From NCBI GenBank assembly GCA_036504335.1, contig DASXVJ010000023.1, positions 293,044-357,043 of the forward strand: DNA of 64,000 nucleotides, written 5' to 3'. A program made the position numbers and the translations under genes. Shown piece by piece: positions 24,715-32,833 of this stretch. Below the pieces are notes generated by a model. It saw only the letters and a program-made list of their open reading frames with translations, did no database searches and was not told the origin of the DNA. The DNA is from Fen-183 sp036504335 (lineage in GTDB: Bacteria > Acidobacteriota > Thermoanaerobaculia > UBA5066). Position 1 is the first letter of the stretch. Every line of letters begins with the position of its first letter.

Positions 24715-26061
24715 ATGGGCGATCCGCTGCTTCTCCACCGCCTCCAGTTCGCGTTCACGATCCTCTTCCATTACCTCTTCCCGGTTCTCACGATGGGCCT
24801 CGCCTTCCTGATCGTCGTCATGAAGGCCCTCGGCCTGCGCGCGGGAGGCGAGCGCTGGAACGACGCGGCCCGGTTCTGGATCCGCATCTTCGGGATCAAC
24901 TTCGCGATCGGCGTCGTGACCGGCATTCCGATGGAGTTCCAGTTCGGCACGAACTGGGCCCGTTTCTCCCGCTACGCCGGCAACGTGATCGGCCACACGC
25001 TCGCCATGGAGGGTCTCTTCGCCTTCTTCCTCGAGTCCGCGTTTCTCGCGCTCCTCATTTTCGGGGAGAAGCGCCTGTCGCGGGTTGGGCACCTCCTGGC
25101 GGCCGTCGCCCTGTTCGTCGGGAGCTGGGTCTCGGGCTGGTTCATCACCGCGACGAACGCGTTCATGCAGCACCCGGTCGGCTACCGCGTCGCGGAGGAC
25201 GGGACGCTCAGGCTCGAAGGCTTCTGGACGTTCCTCCTGAACCCGTGGGCGGTCGCGGAATACGCCCACAACATGACGGCGAGCGTCGTGACGGCTTCGT
25301 TCGTGGTCGCGTCGCTCGGCGCGTTCTACGTCCTGCAAGGCCGACACCTGGCCGAGGCGAAGCTCTTCTTGAAGGTCGGGACGACCGCTGGACTCGTCTC
25401 CAGCGTCCTCCTCGCGTTTCCGACGGGCGACGTGCAGGCGAAGCTCGTCGCGCGGCATCAGCCCGTCGCCCTCGCCGCGATGGAGGGACGTTTCGAAAGC
25501 GGGCCCCGAGCGGGCCTGAACATGATCGGCCAGCCGAACGTGACGGAGCGCCGCCTCGACAATCCCATCACGGTGCCGATCGTCCTGTCCGTCCTCGCCT
25601 TCGGCCACGTGACGAGCGAGGTCCAGGGTCTGAATGCCTTTCCGGTCTCCGAGTGGCCGGACAACGTCGAGCTCCTCTATTACTCGTTTCACGTCATGGC
25701 GGGCCTCGGGACGCTCCTGATCCTCGTCATGGCGCTCGCGAACCTTCTCGCGTGGCGTGGACGGCTCGAGACATCCCCGCCGATGCTCTGGGCGCTCATG
25801 CTCGCGTTCCCGTTTCCGTACATCGCGGTGCTCGCGGGCTGGCTCACGACCGAGCTCGGACGCCAGCCTTGGCTCGTGTACGGGCTCCTGAGAACGGCGC
25901 AGGGGTCGAGCCCCACGGTCCACGCCGGCACGACGCTCTTCACGCTCCTCGGGTTCTGCGGGATCTACACGGTCCTCGCCTTCCTGTTCGCGTTCCTCGT
26001 GTCGCTGGAAATCGCGCACGGGCCGGGGGGCCGCGGTGCGGCGGAGACGTCCCATGCATGA
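24715..26061 (+). CDS. cydA: Cytochrome bd-type ubiquinol oxidase subunit I
   Basis: A 448-residue inner-membrane subunit that holds the haems of cytochrome bd and reduces O2 using quinol. The start LLLHRLQFAFTILFHYLFP contains His19, the haem b595 ligand position of the E. coli enzyme. NPWAVAEYAHNMTASV and GRQPWLVYGLLRTAQG are family signatures, the latter near the haem/quinol region. Length is nearer the short-Q-loop (CIO-like) oxidases than the 522-residue E. coli CydA. cydB overlaps its stop by eight bases. High-affinity oxygen use at low O2 is the usual role. Confidence 0.95.
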   Translation: MGDPLLLHRLQFAFTILFHYLFPVLTMGLAFLIVVMKALGLRAGGERWNDAARFWIRIFGINFAIGVVTGIPMEFQFGTNWARFSRYAGNVIGHTLAMEGLFAFFLESAFLALLIFGEKRLSRVGHLLAAVALFVGSWVSGWFITATNAFMQHPVGYRVAEDGTLRLEGFWTFLLNPWAVAEYAHNMTASVVTASFVVASLGAFYVLQGRHLAEAKLFLKVGTTAGLVSSVLLAFPTGDVQAKLVARHQPVALAAMEGRFESGPRAGLNMIGQPNVTERRLDNPITVPIVLSVLAFGHVTSEVQGLNAFPVSEWPDNVELLYYSFHVMAGLGTLLILVMALANLLAWRGRLETSPPMLWALMLAFPFPYIAVLAGWLTTELGRQPWLVYGLLRTAQGSSPTVHAGTTLFTLLGFCGIYTVLAFLFAFLVSLEIAHGPGGRGAAETSHA

Positions 26062-27100
26062 GGCGTGGTACGGGATCGTCGTCTTCATGCTCACGGCGTA
26101 TGTCGTGCTCGACGGTTTCGACCTGGGCGCCGGCGCGCTGCATCTCTTCGTCGCGCGAAGCGACGCGGAGCGCCGCCAGGTGCTCGCGGCGATCGGCCCG
26201 TTCTGGGACGGGAACGAGGTTTGGCTCCTCGCGGCCGGCGGCGCGCTCTTCGTCGGGTTCCCCCGCGTCCTCTCCTCGGGGATCTCGGGCTTCTACTTCG
26301 CGATCTTCCTCGTCCTCTGGTGCCTGATCCTGCGCGGGGTCTCGATCGAGCTTCGGAGCCACGTGAAGGACATGGTCTGGCGGAAGACGTGGGACGCGGG
26401 CTTCGCGGTCGCGAGCGTCCTCCTTCCCGTCTTCTTCGGCGCCGCGCTCGGCAACCTCATTCGGGGTGTGCCGCTGGATGCCGAGGGCTGGTTCGAGCTC
26501 ACGCTCTTCACCGATTTCACGCCTGCGCCGCCCGCCGGAATCCTCGACTGGTACACCGTCCTCGTCGGTGTTTTCGCTCTCACCGCGCTCGCGGCGCACG
26601 GAGGCGCGTACCTCGCCTGGAAGACGGACGGCGTCGTCCGCGAGCGGAGCCGCCGGGCCGCGCGGACGCTCATCGCCGTCGTCGCGGCGCTGTGGGCTGC
26701 CGCGACGCTCGCGACGGCGGCCGTGAACCCGGACCTCCTCGGGGCGCTCTCCCGCCGGCCGCTCGCGACGCTTCTCGCCGCCATCGCGCTCCTCGGCCTC
26801 GGGGGGGCCTTCGCGTTCCTCGGGCGCGGGTGGGACCTCTCCGCGTTCCTGTCCTCCTGCGCGTTCGTGGGCGGTCTCTCGATCGCGACGGCCGTATGCG
26901 TGTGGCCCGTCATGCTGCGCGCCGAGCCGGACGGAGCGCGCTCCCTCACGGCCCTCAACGCGGGCGGCGACCCGGCGGGGCTGAAGACGGCGCTCGTCTG
27001 GCTCGCGATCGGCCTTCCGCTCGTCGTGGCGTACTACGTCTTTCTGTTCCGGTTCCACCGCGGCCGGGCAGTCGCCGCCGCCGAGGGCGAGGGTTACTGA
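26054..27100 (+). CDS. cydB: Cytochrome bd-type ubiquinol oxidase subunit II
   Basis: A 348-residue membrane subunit partnering cydA. It begins MHEAWYGIVVFMLTAYVVLD, then GFDLGAGALHLF; the conserved GPFWDGNEVWLLAAGGALF is present near residue 53. About eight to nine transmembrane helices follow. I use the ATG at 26054, which overlaps the cydA stop by eight bases; an upstream in-frame start is less typical. The SulP-type gene starts two bases after its stop. No small CydX-like gene is evident after cydB. Confidence 0.95.
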   Translation: MHEAWYGIVVFMLTAYVVLDGFDLGAGALHLFVARSDAERRQVLAAIGPFWDGNEVWLLAAGGALFVGFPRVLSSGISGFYFAIFLVLWCLILRGVSIELRSHVKDMVWRKTWDAGFAVASVLLPVFFGAALGNLIRGVPLDAEGWFELTLFTDFTPAPPAGILDWYTVLVGVFALTALAAHGGAYLAWKTDGVVRERSRRAARTLIAVVAALWAAATLATAAVNPDLLGALSRRPLATLLAAIALLGLGGAFAFLGRGWDLSAFLSSCAFVGGLSIATAVCVWPVMLRAEPDGARSLTALNAGGDPAGLKTALVWLAIGLPLVVAYYVFLFRFHRGRAVAAAEGEGY

Positions 27101-27102
27101 AG

Positions 27103-28812
27103 GTGGCCCCGCGGCGATGGGCTCCCGGCCTCGCCGCGGCCCGCGACTACCAGCGCGCGTGGTTCCGGAAGGACCTTCTCGCCGGGCTCGTCCTGACGGC
27201 CGTTCTCGTTCCGGTCGGGATGGGCTACGCCGAGGCGGCCGGCCTTCCCGCCATCTACGGCCTTTACGCGACGATCGTCCCGCTCCTCGCCTACGCCGTC
27301 TTCGGCCCGAGCCGGATCCTGGTTCTCGGGCCGGATTCGGCCCTCGCGGCCCTCGTGGCGGCGGCGGTCCTGCCGCTTTCCGCCGGGAGCACGGACCGGG
27401 CGGTGACGCTCGCGGGGATGCTCGCGGTCCTCGCGGGAGTCCTGTGCGTTCTCGCCGGCTTCCTCAGGCTCGGCTTCCTCACGGACCTCCTCTCGACGCC
27501 GATCCGGTACGGCTACCTCAACGGCATCGCCCTCACCGTCCTCGTCGGCCAGCTCCCGAAGGTCCTCGGCTTCCCGGCGGAGGGCCCGGGTCTCGTCGGC
27601 GAGATCGCGGGCCTTGCGCGCGGCGTCGCGGACGGGCGGACGAACGCAGCGGCATGGGCGATCGGGCTGGGAAGTCTCGCGGTGATCCTCGGGCTTCGGC
27701 GCTGGGCCCCGAGGGTTCCGGGCGCGGCGGTCGCGGTGGCCGCCGGCACGCTCGCGGCCGCCGGACTCGACCTCGCCGCGAAGGCCGGGCTCTCCGTGGT
27801 CGGGGCGCTGCCGCGGGGCCTGCCCGCGTTCCGGGTGCCGGACGTCTCCGTGTCCGACATCCAGGCGCTCGCCCCCGCGGCGCTCGCGATCGCGCTCGTC
27901 TCCCTTGCCGACATGAGCGTCCTGTCCCGGGCGTTCGCGGCGCGCAACGGCGGCGCCACCGACACGGACCAGGAACTCGTCGCGCTGGGCGCCGCGAACG
28001 TCGCGACGGGGCTGTTCCAGGGGTTTCCGGTCGCGAGCAGCGCGTCCCGGACGCCGGTTGCAGAGTCCGCGGGCGCGAAGACCCAGGCGACCGGCCTCGT
28101 CGGCGCACTCGCCGTCGCGCTCCTGCTCGCGGGCGCGCCGGGCCTGCTCCGGAACCTGCCGCACGCCGTCCTCGGCGCCGTCGTGATCGCCGCATGCCTC
28201 GGCCTCGTGGAGGTGTCGGGCGTTCTCCGCCTCTACCGTCTGCGGCGGGGGGAGTTTGCGATCTCGAGCGTGTGCTTCCTCGGCGTGGCCCTGCTCGGCG
28301 TCACGCAGGGAATCTTCCTCGCCGTGGGCATCGCGCTCCTCGCCTTCGTGTGGCGCGCGTGGCGGCCCTACGACGCCGTCCTCGGCCTCGTCGACGGGCT
28401 GAAGGGGTACCACGACGTCTCGCGTCACCGCGAAGCCCGGCGCGTCCCCGGCCTCATCCTGTTCCGCTGGGACGCCCCGCTGTTCTTCGCGAACGCCGCG
28501 ACGTTCCGCGACCACGTGCTCGACGCCGTGGCCGGGTCGCCGACGCCGACACGATGGGTCGTCGTCGCCGCGGAGCCGGTCACGGACGTGGACGTCACCG
28601 CCGCCGACGCCCTCGCCGCGCTGAACGAGACCCTGCACGCGGCCGGGATCGAGCTGTGCTTCGCGGAGATGAAGGGTCCGGTCAAGGACCGCCTGAAGAC
28701 GTACGGCCTCTTCAGCCAGCTCGGGACGGAGAGTTTTTTCCCGACGCTCGAGCAGGCCGTGGACGCGTACCACGCCAGATTCGGAACCGAGGTGACGACA
28801 TGCTCCTCCTGA
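27103..28812 (+). CDS. SulP-family anion permease with STAS domain
   Basis: A 569-residue secondary transporter. The membrane part (about 25-400) carries SulP motifs GLVLTAVLVPVGMGYAEAAG, LPAIYGLYATIVPLLAYAVF and QGFPVASSASRTPVAES. A cytoplasmic STAS domain fills the end (from about 430; RVPGLILFRWDAPLFFANAA). SulP proteins carry sulfate, bicarbonate or dicarboxylates; the substrate is not evident here. The GTG start is two bases after cydB, so it is cotranscribed with the bd oxidase. The next gene starts 13 bases before its end. Confidence 0.92.
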   Translation: MAPRRWAPGLAAARDYQRAWFRKDLLAGLVLTAVLVPVGMGYAEAAGLPAIYGLYATIVPLLAYAVFGPSRILVLGPDSALAALVAAAVLPLSAGSTDRAVTLAGMLAVLAGVLCVLAGFLRLGFLTDLLSTPIRYGYLNGIALTVLVGQLPKVLGFPAEGPGLVGEIAGLARGVADGRTNAAAWAIGLGSLAVILGLRRWAPRVPGAAVAVAAGTLAAAGLDLAAKAGLSVVGALPRGLPAFRVPDVSVSDIQALAPAALAIALVSLADMSVLSRAFAARNGGATDTDQELVALGAANVATGLFQGFPVASSASRTPVAESAGAKTQATGLVGALAVALLLAGAPGLLRNLPHAVLGAVVIAACLGLVEVSGVLRLYRLRRGEFAISSVCFLGVALLGVTQGIFLAVGIALLAFVWRAWRPYDAVLGLVDGLKGYHDVSRHREARRVPGLILFRWDAPLFFANAATFRDHVLDAVAGSPTPTRWVVVAAEPVTDVDVTAADALAALNETLHAAGIELCFAEMKGPVKDRLKTYGLFSQLGTESFFPTLEQAVDAYHARFGTEVTTCSS

Positions 28813-30497
28813 ACCCCCGCAACATCTCCTCCTTCGGCCTCGACGCGCCGTCGCGCGCGCTCGTCGAAGAAACCGTCGCGTTCTTCGAGAAGAAGGGCAA
28901 GAAGAAACTCAAGGACGACGACGCGGCCCGCGTCTGGTACCGCGACTTCCTCGACTTCCAGAAGGACCGCGGGCTCTTCGCGACGTTCCTGACGCCCGCG
29001 GCGCTCGGAAGCGGCGCGGCGCGGTGGGACACGTTCCGCAACTGCGCCCTCAACGAGGTGCTCGGCTTCTACGGCCTCGCGTACTGGTACACGTGGCAGG
29101 TCACGATCCTCGGCCTCGGCCCGTTCTGGATGAGCGCGAACGAGCCGGTGAAGAAGAAGGTCGCCGCGCTCCTCGCGGAAGGCGGCATCTTCGGCTTCGG
29201 CCTCTCGGAGAAGGAGCACGGGGCGGACATCTACGGGACCGAGACGGCGCTCGCCGCCGCGCCCGGGGGCGGCTGGGTCGCGAACGGCCGCAAGTACTAC
29301 ATCGGGAACGGCAACGAGGCGGCGCTCCTCTCGGTCTTCGGCAGGGTCGCGGGGACGGAGGACTTCGTCTTCTTCGCGGCCGACCCGAAGCACCCGGCGT
29401 ACGAGCTCGTGCGCAACGTGTGCAACAGCCAGTCGTACGTCGCCGAGCTCGCGCTGCACGACATGCCCGTTGCGGACGACGCGGTCCTCGCGCGCGGCCC
29501 CGCGGCGTGGGACGCGTCGCTCAACACGGTCAACGTCGGGAAGTACAACCTCGGCTGGGCCTCGATCGGGATCGCGACGCACGCGCTCTACGAGGCGGTC
29601 CGGCATGCGGCCCGGCGGCGGCTCTACAAGATGAGCGTGACGGACTTCCCGCACGTCAAGCGCATGTTCACGGACGCGTGGGCGCGCCTCGTCGCGATGC
29701 GCCTCTTCGCGCTCCGGGCGTCGGACTACTTCCGGTCGGCCTCCCGGGAGGACCGCCGCTACCTCCTCTACAACCCGGTCGTGAAGATGAAGGTCACGAC
29801 GCAGGGCGAGGCGGTCGTGGACCTCCTGTGGGACGTGATCGCCGCAAAGGGCTTCGAGAGCGACATGGCGTTCGAGATGGCCGCGCGCGACATCCGGGCG
29901 CTCCCGAAGCTCGAGGGCACGGTCCACGTGAACATCGCGCTCATCCTGAAGTTCATGCCGAACTACTTCTTCGCGCCCGCGCCGTACCCGGAGGTCCCGC
30001 GCCGGACGGACGCGGCCGACGACGGGTTCCTGTTCGACCAGGGCCCCGCGCACGGGCTCTCGAAGATCCGCTTCCACGACTTCCGCCCGGCGTTCGCGGC
30101 GTGGGACCTGCCGAACGTGAACCTCTTCGAGGAGCAGATCGCGGCGCTGCGCGGCTTCCTCGCGAAGCGCAGCGTGACGGAGGCCCAGCAGAAGGACCTC
30201 GACTTCCTCCTGACGCTCGGAGAGCTCTTCACGCTCGTCGTCTACGGGCAGCTCGTCCTCGAGAACGCGAAGCTCCTCGGCGTGGCGCCCGACGTCGTGG
30301 ACCAGATCTTCGACTTCATGGTGCGGGACTTCTCGCGCTTCGCGGTCGAGCTGCACGGCCGCGCCGGCACGACGCCGGAGCAGGCGGCCGACTGCCTGAC
30401 GATGGTGCGGAAGCCCGCGGCCGATCCCGCGCGCGCCGCGGCGATCTGGGCCCGCGAGGTCCTCCCGCTCGCGGACGCGTACGAGATGAGTCCGTAG
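28800..30497 (+). CDS. Acyl-CoA dehydrogenase family flavoprotein
   Basis: A 565-residue protein with the acyl-CoA dehydrogenase core: an N-terminal helical domain, FGLSEKEHGADIYGTETAL (substrate/FAD region, about 139-157), GGGWVANGRKYYIGNGNEA, then the C-terminal helical domain from about residue 240. It is longer than the usual 380-residue enzymes by a C-terminal extension of about 150 residues. Its ATG overlaps the SulP gene by 13 bases. It probably donates electrons to an electron-transfer flavoprotein, and co-expression with cytochrome bd would fit disposal of those electrons, but the substrate is unknown. Confidence 0.88.
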   Translation: MLLLNPRNISSFGLDAPSRALVEETVAFFEKKGKKKLKDDDAARVWYRDFLDFQKDRGLFATFLTPAALGSGAARWDTFRNCALNEVLGFYGLAYWYTWQVTILGLGPFWMSANEPVKKKVAALLAEGGIFGFGLSEKEHGADIYGTETALAAAPGGGWVANGRKYYIGNGNEAALLSVFGRVAGTEDFVFFAADPKHPAYELVRNVCNSQSYVAELALHDMPVADDAVLARGPAAWDASLNTVNVGKYNLGWASIGIATHALYEAVRHAARRRLYKMSVTDFPHVKRMFTDAWARLVAMRLFALRASDYFRSASREDRRYLLYNPVVKMKVTTQGEAVVDLLWDVIAAKGFESDMAFEMAARDIRALPKLEGTVHVNIALILKFMPNYFFAPAPYPEVPRRTDAADDGFLFDQGPAHGLSKIRFHDFRPAFAAWDLPNVNLFEEQIAALRGFLAKRSVTEAQQKDLDFLLTLGELFTLVVYGQLVLENAKLLGVAPDVVDQIFDFMVRDFSRFAVELHGRAGTTPEQAADCLTMVRKPAADPARAAAIWAREVLPLADAYEMSP

Positions 30498-30526
30498 CCG
30501 CGCGGCGGGCGCGCCCGCCGCGCGGC
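30497..30526. terminator. 30-base perfect GC palindrome (bidirectional terminator candidate)
   Basis: Immediately after the acyl-CoA dehydrogenase stop, GCCGCGCGGCGGGC (30497-30510) is followed by GC and its exact reverse complement (30513-30526). The hairpin is very stable but has no U-run on either side. It stands between a plus-strand operon and a minus-strand small gene. Confidence 0.55.
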
Positions 30527-30535
30527 CTGGAGCCG

Positions 30536-30640
30536 CTAGGGTCCGATCGGCTTGGTGCCGCGCTCCGGGTCGTCGGTTGCGCCGGACGTCGTCGCGGCGC
30601 CGAGCCCGAGCAGAATCAGAAGCAGGGTGAGAGCGTCCAT
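30536..30640 (-). CDS. 34-residue secreted or membrane micropeptide
   Basis: A short frame with an excellent ribosome-binding site (GGAGGA, six bases before the ATG at 30640). The product is 34 residues: MDALTLLLILLGLG, a single hydrophobic helix with no basic head, then a polar tail with TTSGATDDPERG, ending KPIGP. It could be a single-span membrane peptide or a cleaved signal with a 15-residue remainder. Its own ribosome-binding site and the terminator-like palindrome just after it support a real gene. I do not recognise it. Confidence 0.5.
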   Translation of the reverse strand: MDALTLLLILLGLGAATTSGATDDPERGTKPIGP

Positions 30641-30786
30641 ATCTTCCTCCTGTGGCGCACCGGTGTGCGGCGCGCGTGTGGAGGCGGGAGACATGAGCGC
30701 TCAGCTTTCCGCCTGTTACATCTCTAGAGACGGAGCCCGAGGGCGGTTTTCAACCGCCTGACGTCCCGGAGGAGCGAAATGAGGGA

Positions 30787-32154
30787 TTACGCGCGCTTCG
30801 CGGCCCGGAAGGGGAGAACGTATCCGTCGAGCGCGTCCTCGAGGTGCCGGCGCACCTCCGCAACGAGGCCGGAGTTCACGTCGCCGGGGTCGAGGCGCGA
30901 GGCGAGCTCGCACCACGCCGGGTTGCCGCGCAGGTCGGTGACGTCGACGAGCCTGCCGATCTCGCGGAGGCCGGCGATCATCTCGACCGTCCGTCCGAGG
31001 CGGCCGAGACACTCGGCGGCGGCGAGACGCGTGACGATGCGGTCCTCGTCGAGGCCGAGTCGGTCGGCTTCCTCTGCGACGGCGCGGTAGGACGCGAGCG
31101 CCCCCTCGAGGTCCCCGCGGAGGAGGTCGAGTTCTGCGAGATTCTGCCGCACCCCGAAGACGAGGGCGTCGAGGTGGTGGCGGCGGGCGATCTGCAGCGC
31201 CTGCGCGAACCCCTGCCGCGCCTCGTCGAAGCGGCCGAGGATCGCGAGGCAGCGGGCGCGGTTCAGGTGCAGCGCGGCGACGACGTTCGGATCCCCCGCG
31301 CCGTCGAACCTTCCGAGAGCCGCGTCGTACGCCGCGAGGGCGCGCTGCGGCTCGCCGCGCTTGCTGAACGTCGAGGCGAGCGTCGCCTCGACCCGGCTGA
31401 GCCATCCGTCCTGAGCGTGCTCCGCGAAGACGCGGGCGGCGCGCTCGAGGAGGGACGCGGCCGGCCCGAAGTCGCCCTGGAAACCCAGGATGCTCGCCTC
31501 GAAGTAGTCGCATACCGCGAACGAGAAGGCGTCTCCGCCCGCATCCACGAAGGCGGCGCGCGCGGCGCGCGCCGCGTCCAGCGCCTCGGGCAGCCGGCCG
31601 ATGCCGAGGAGCGCCTGCGAGGCGATCGCGCGGGCCTCCGCACGCAGGAGGTCGGCGTACGGCTCGCCCGGTCCGACGGTGCCGCGCGGCGCCGACGCGA
31701 GAACCGCGTTCGCGAGCGCGAGAGCCCGTTGCGGAAGAGCCGCCGTGAACGTCCCGCGCTGGAGGGCGTAGAGGAGAGCGAGCCGGCCCGCGGGCGAGGC
31801 CATCCGCGCGCGGACGAGAGCCTCGAGATCGGCATCCCCGGCCCGGGCCGACTCGAGAAGCGCGTCGGCGTCGCGCAGCGCGGCGTCCGATTCCCCGGCG
31901 AGACGTGCGAGTCGGGCGCTTCGCTCGGCGGCGCGGGGCGACGCGGCGTAGGGAGCGGCACGAGAGACCTCTTCCGTCAGCTCTGCGTCGAGCGCGACGG
32001 CGTCCGCGAGCGCTTTCAGCTCGGCCTCTCGCCGCTCGCACGTTGCGCAGCCCGCGACGTGGCCGCGCGTGCCGGCCGGCGCGTCCTCGTCCCGCCCGAG
32101 CGCGAGCGCGAGGAGGTCGACCTCGGCGGCGTGGGCCTTCAGGGCGCGAGGCAC
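30787..32154 (-). CDS. Zinc-finger anti-sigma-like protein with TPR repeats
   Basis: A 455-residue protein. Near residue 30 it has HVAGCATCERREAELKALAD, an HxxxCxxC anti-sigma zinc-finger motif. From about residue 150 to 430 it is a chain of TPR-like helical repeats, for example AYDAALGRFDGAGDPNVVAA, HLNRARCLAILGRFDEARQG and NLAELDLLRGDLEGALASYR. There is no transmembrane segment, so it is a soluble partner. The GTG start at 32154 overlaps the ECF sigma gene by 16 bases. That arrangement and the motif suggest it binds and restrains that sigma factor; the TPRs may sense a protein or peptide. Confidence 0.75.
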   Translation of the reverse strand: MPRALKAHAAEVDLLALALGRDEDAPAGTRGHVAGCATCERREAELKALADAVALDAELTEEVSRAAPYAASPRAAERSARLARLAGESDAALRDADALLESARAGDADLEALVRARMASPAGRLALLYALQRGTFTAALPQRALALANAVLASAPRGTVGPGEPYADLLRAEARAIASQALLGIGRLPEALDAARAARAAFVDAGGDAFSFAVCDYFEASILGFQGDFGPAASLLERAARVFAEHAQDGWLSRVEATLASTFSKRGEPQRALAAYDAALGRFDGAGDPNVVAALHLNRARCLAILGRFDEARQGFAQALQIARRHHLDALVFGVRQNLAELDLLRGDLEGALASYRAVAEEADRLGLDEDRIVTRLAAAECLGRLGRTVEMIAGLREIGRLVDVTDLRGNPAWCELASRLDPGDVNSGLVAEVRRHLEDALDGYVLPFRAAKRA

Positions 32155-32690
32155 GTTCTCATCCTTTTGATGCACTGGTTGATCCGCTTCCATACGGCGG
32201 GCACCGTGCACCCGGAGTCCGCGGCGGCCTCTGCGAGGGAGACCTTGAGGACGCAGTACGACCGGATCAGGTGGCGGCAGACGGGGGTCAGGCGGCGGAA
32301 CGCGCCGCGGACGTGAAACGCGTTCAGGAGGCGCTCGGAGCCGTCGGCTCCGGCCGGCGATGCGTCGAGATCCAGTTCGAGCGTCAACCGGCGGGCGCGC
32401 TGCTCGACGCGGTCGAAGCAGCGGTTGAAGAACGCGCTCACGAGATAGCCCTCCGGGTTCCTGACGCGCGGGCGCTTGACGAGGACGGCCTCGAAGACGT
32501 CCTGCACGAGGTCTTCGGCCTCCTCGGAGGTGCACCCGAAGCGCCGGACTCCGAGCGTGACGAGCCTGGGGCGTAGGTGGCCATCGAGCCCGTCCCAGTC
32601 CCAAGCGTCGGGAGGCGTGCCAATGCCGGCGTCCGCCCCGGGCGCCTCTGAACCCTGGAAAATGTCGTTTTGGCTCGCCGGGGGCGACAT
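32139..32690 (-). CDS. ECF-type RNA polymerase sigma factor
   Basis: A 183-residue sigma-70-family protein with region 2 (about 30-95: LVTLGVRRFGCTSEEAEDLV, QDVFEAVL) and region 4 (about 130-183: LIRSYCVLKVSLAEAAADSG, TVPAVWKRINQCIKRM). The ATG at 32690 is used, giving a 40-residue acidic head. It probably transcribes a small regulon under control of the overlapping zinc-finger/TPR gene downstream. It is divergent from the hybrid kinase at 32834 across a 140-base gap that would hold both promoters. Confidence 0.9.
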   Translation of the reverse strand: MSPPASQNDIFQGSEAPGADAGIGTPPDAWDWDGLDGHLRPRLVTLGVRRFGCTSEEAEDLVQDVFEAVLVKRPRVRNPEGYLVSAFFNRCFDRVEQRARRLTLELDLDASPAGADGSERLLNAFHVRGAFRRLTPVCRHLIRSYCVLKVSLAEAAADSGCTVPAVWKRINQCIKRMRTCLAP

Positions 32691-32833
32691 ACGTAAAGCC
32701 CGCCTTCTCCGAGCGTACGACCGAAGACTCCTCACTTCAAGGAGATCGGTGGTGGTTGAAGAACGCCCGCGCCAACCGTCTATGGGGATGGAGGGCCCTC
32801 CGGCCGCCAGGCCGGATCCTCCGGGGAGACCGA

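Noticed and set aside
26054..27100. CydX-like small subunit gene after cydB
   Set aside because: SulP starts two bases after cydB, leaving no room, and no suitable short hydrophobic frame is seen nearby.
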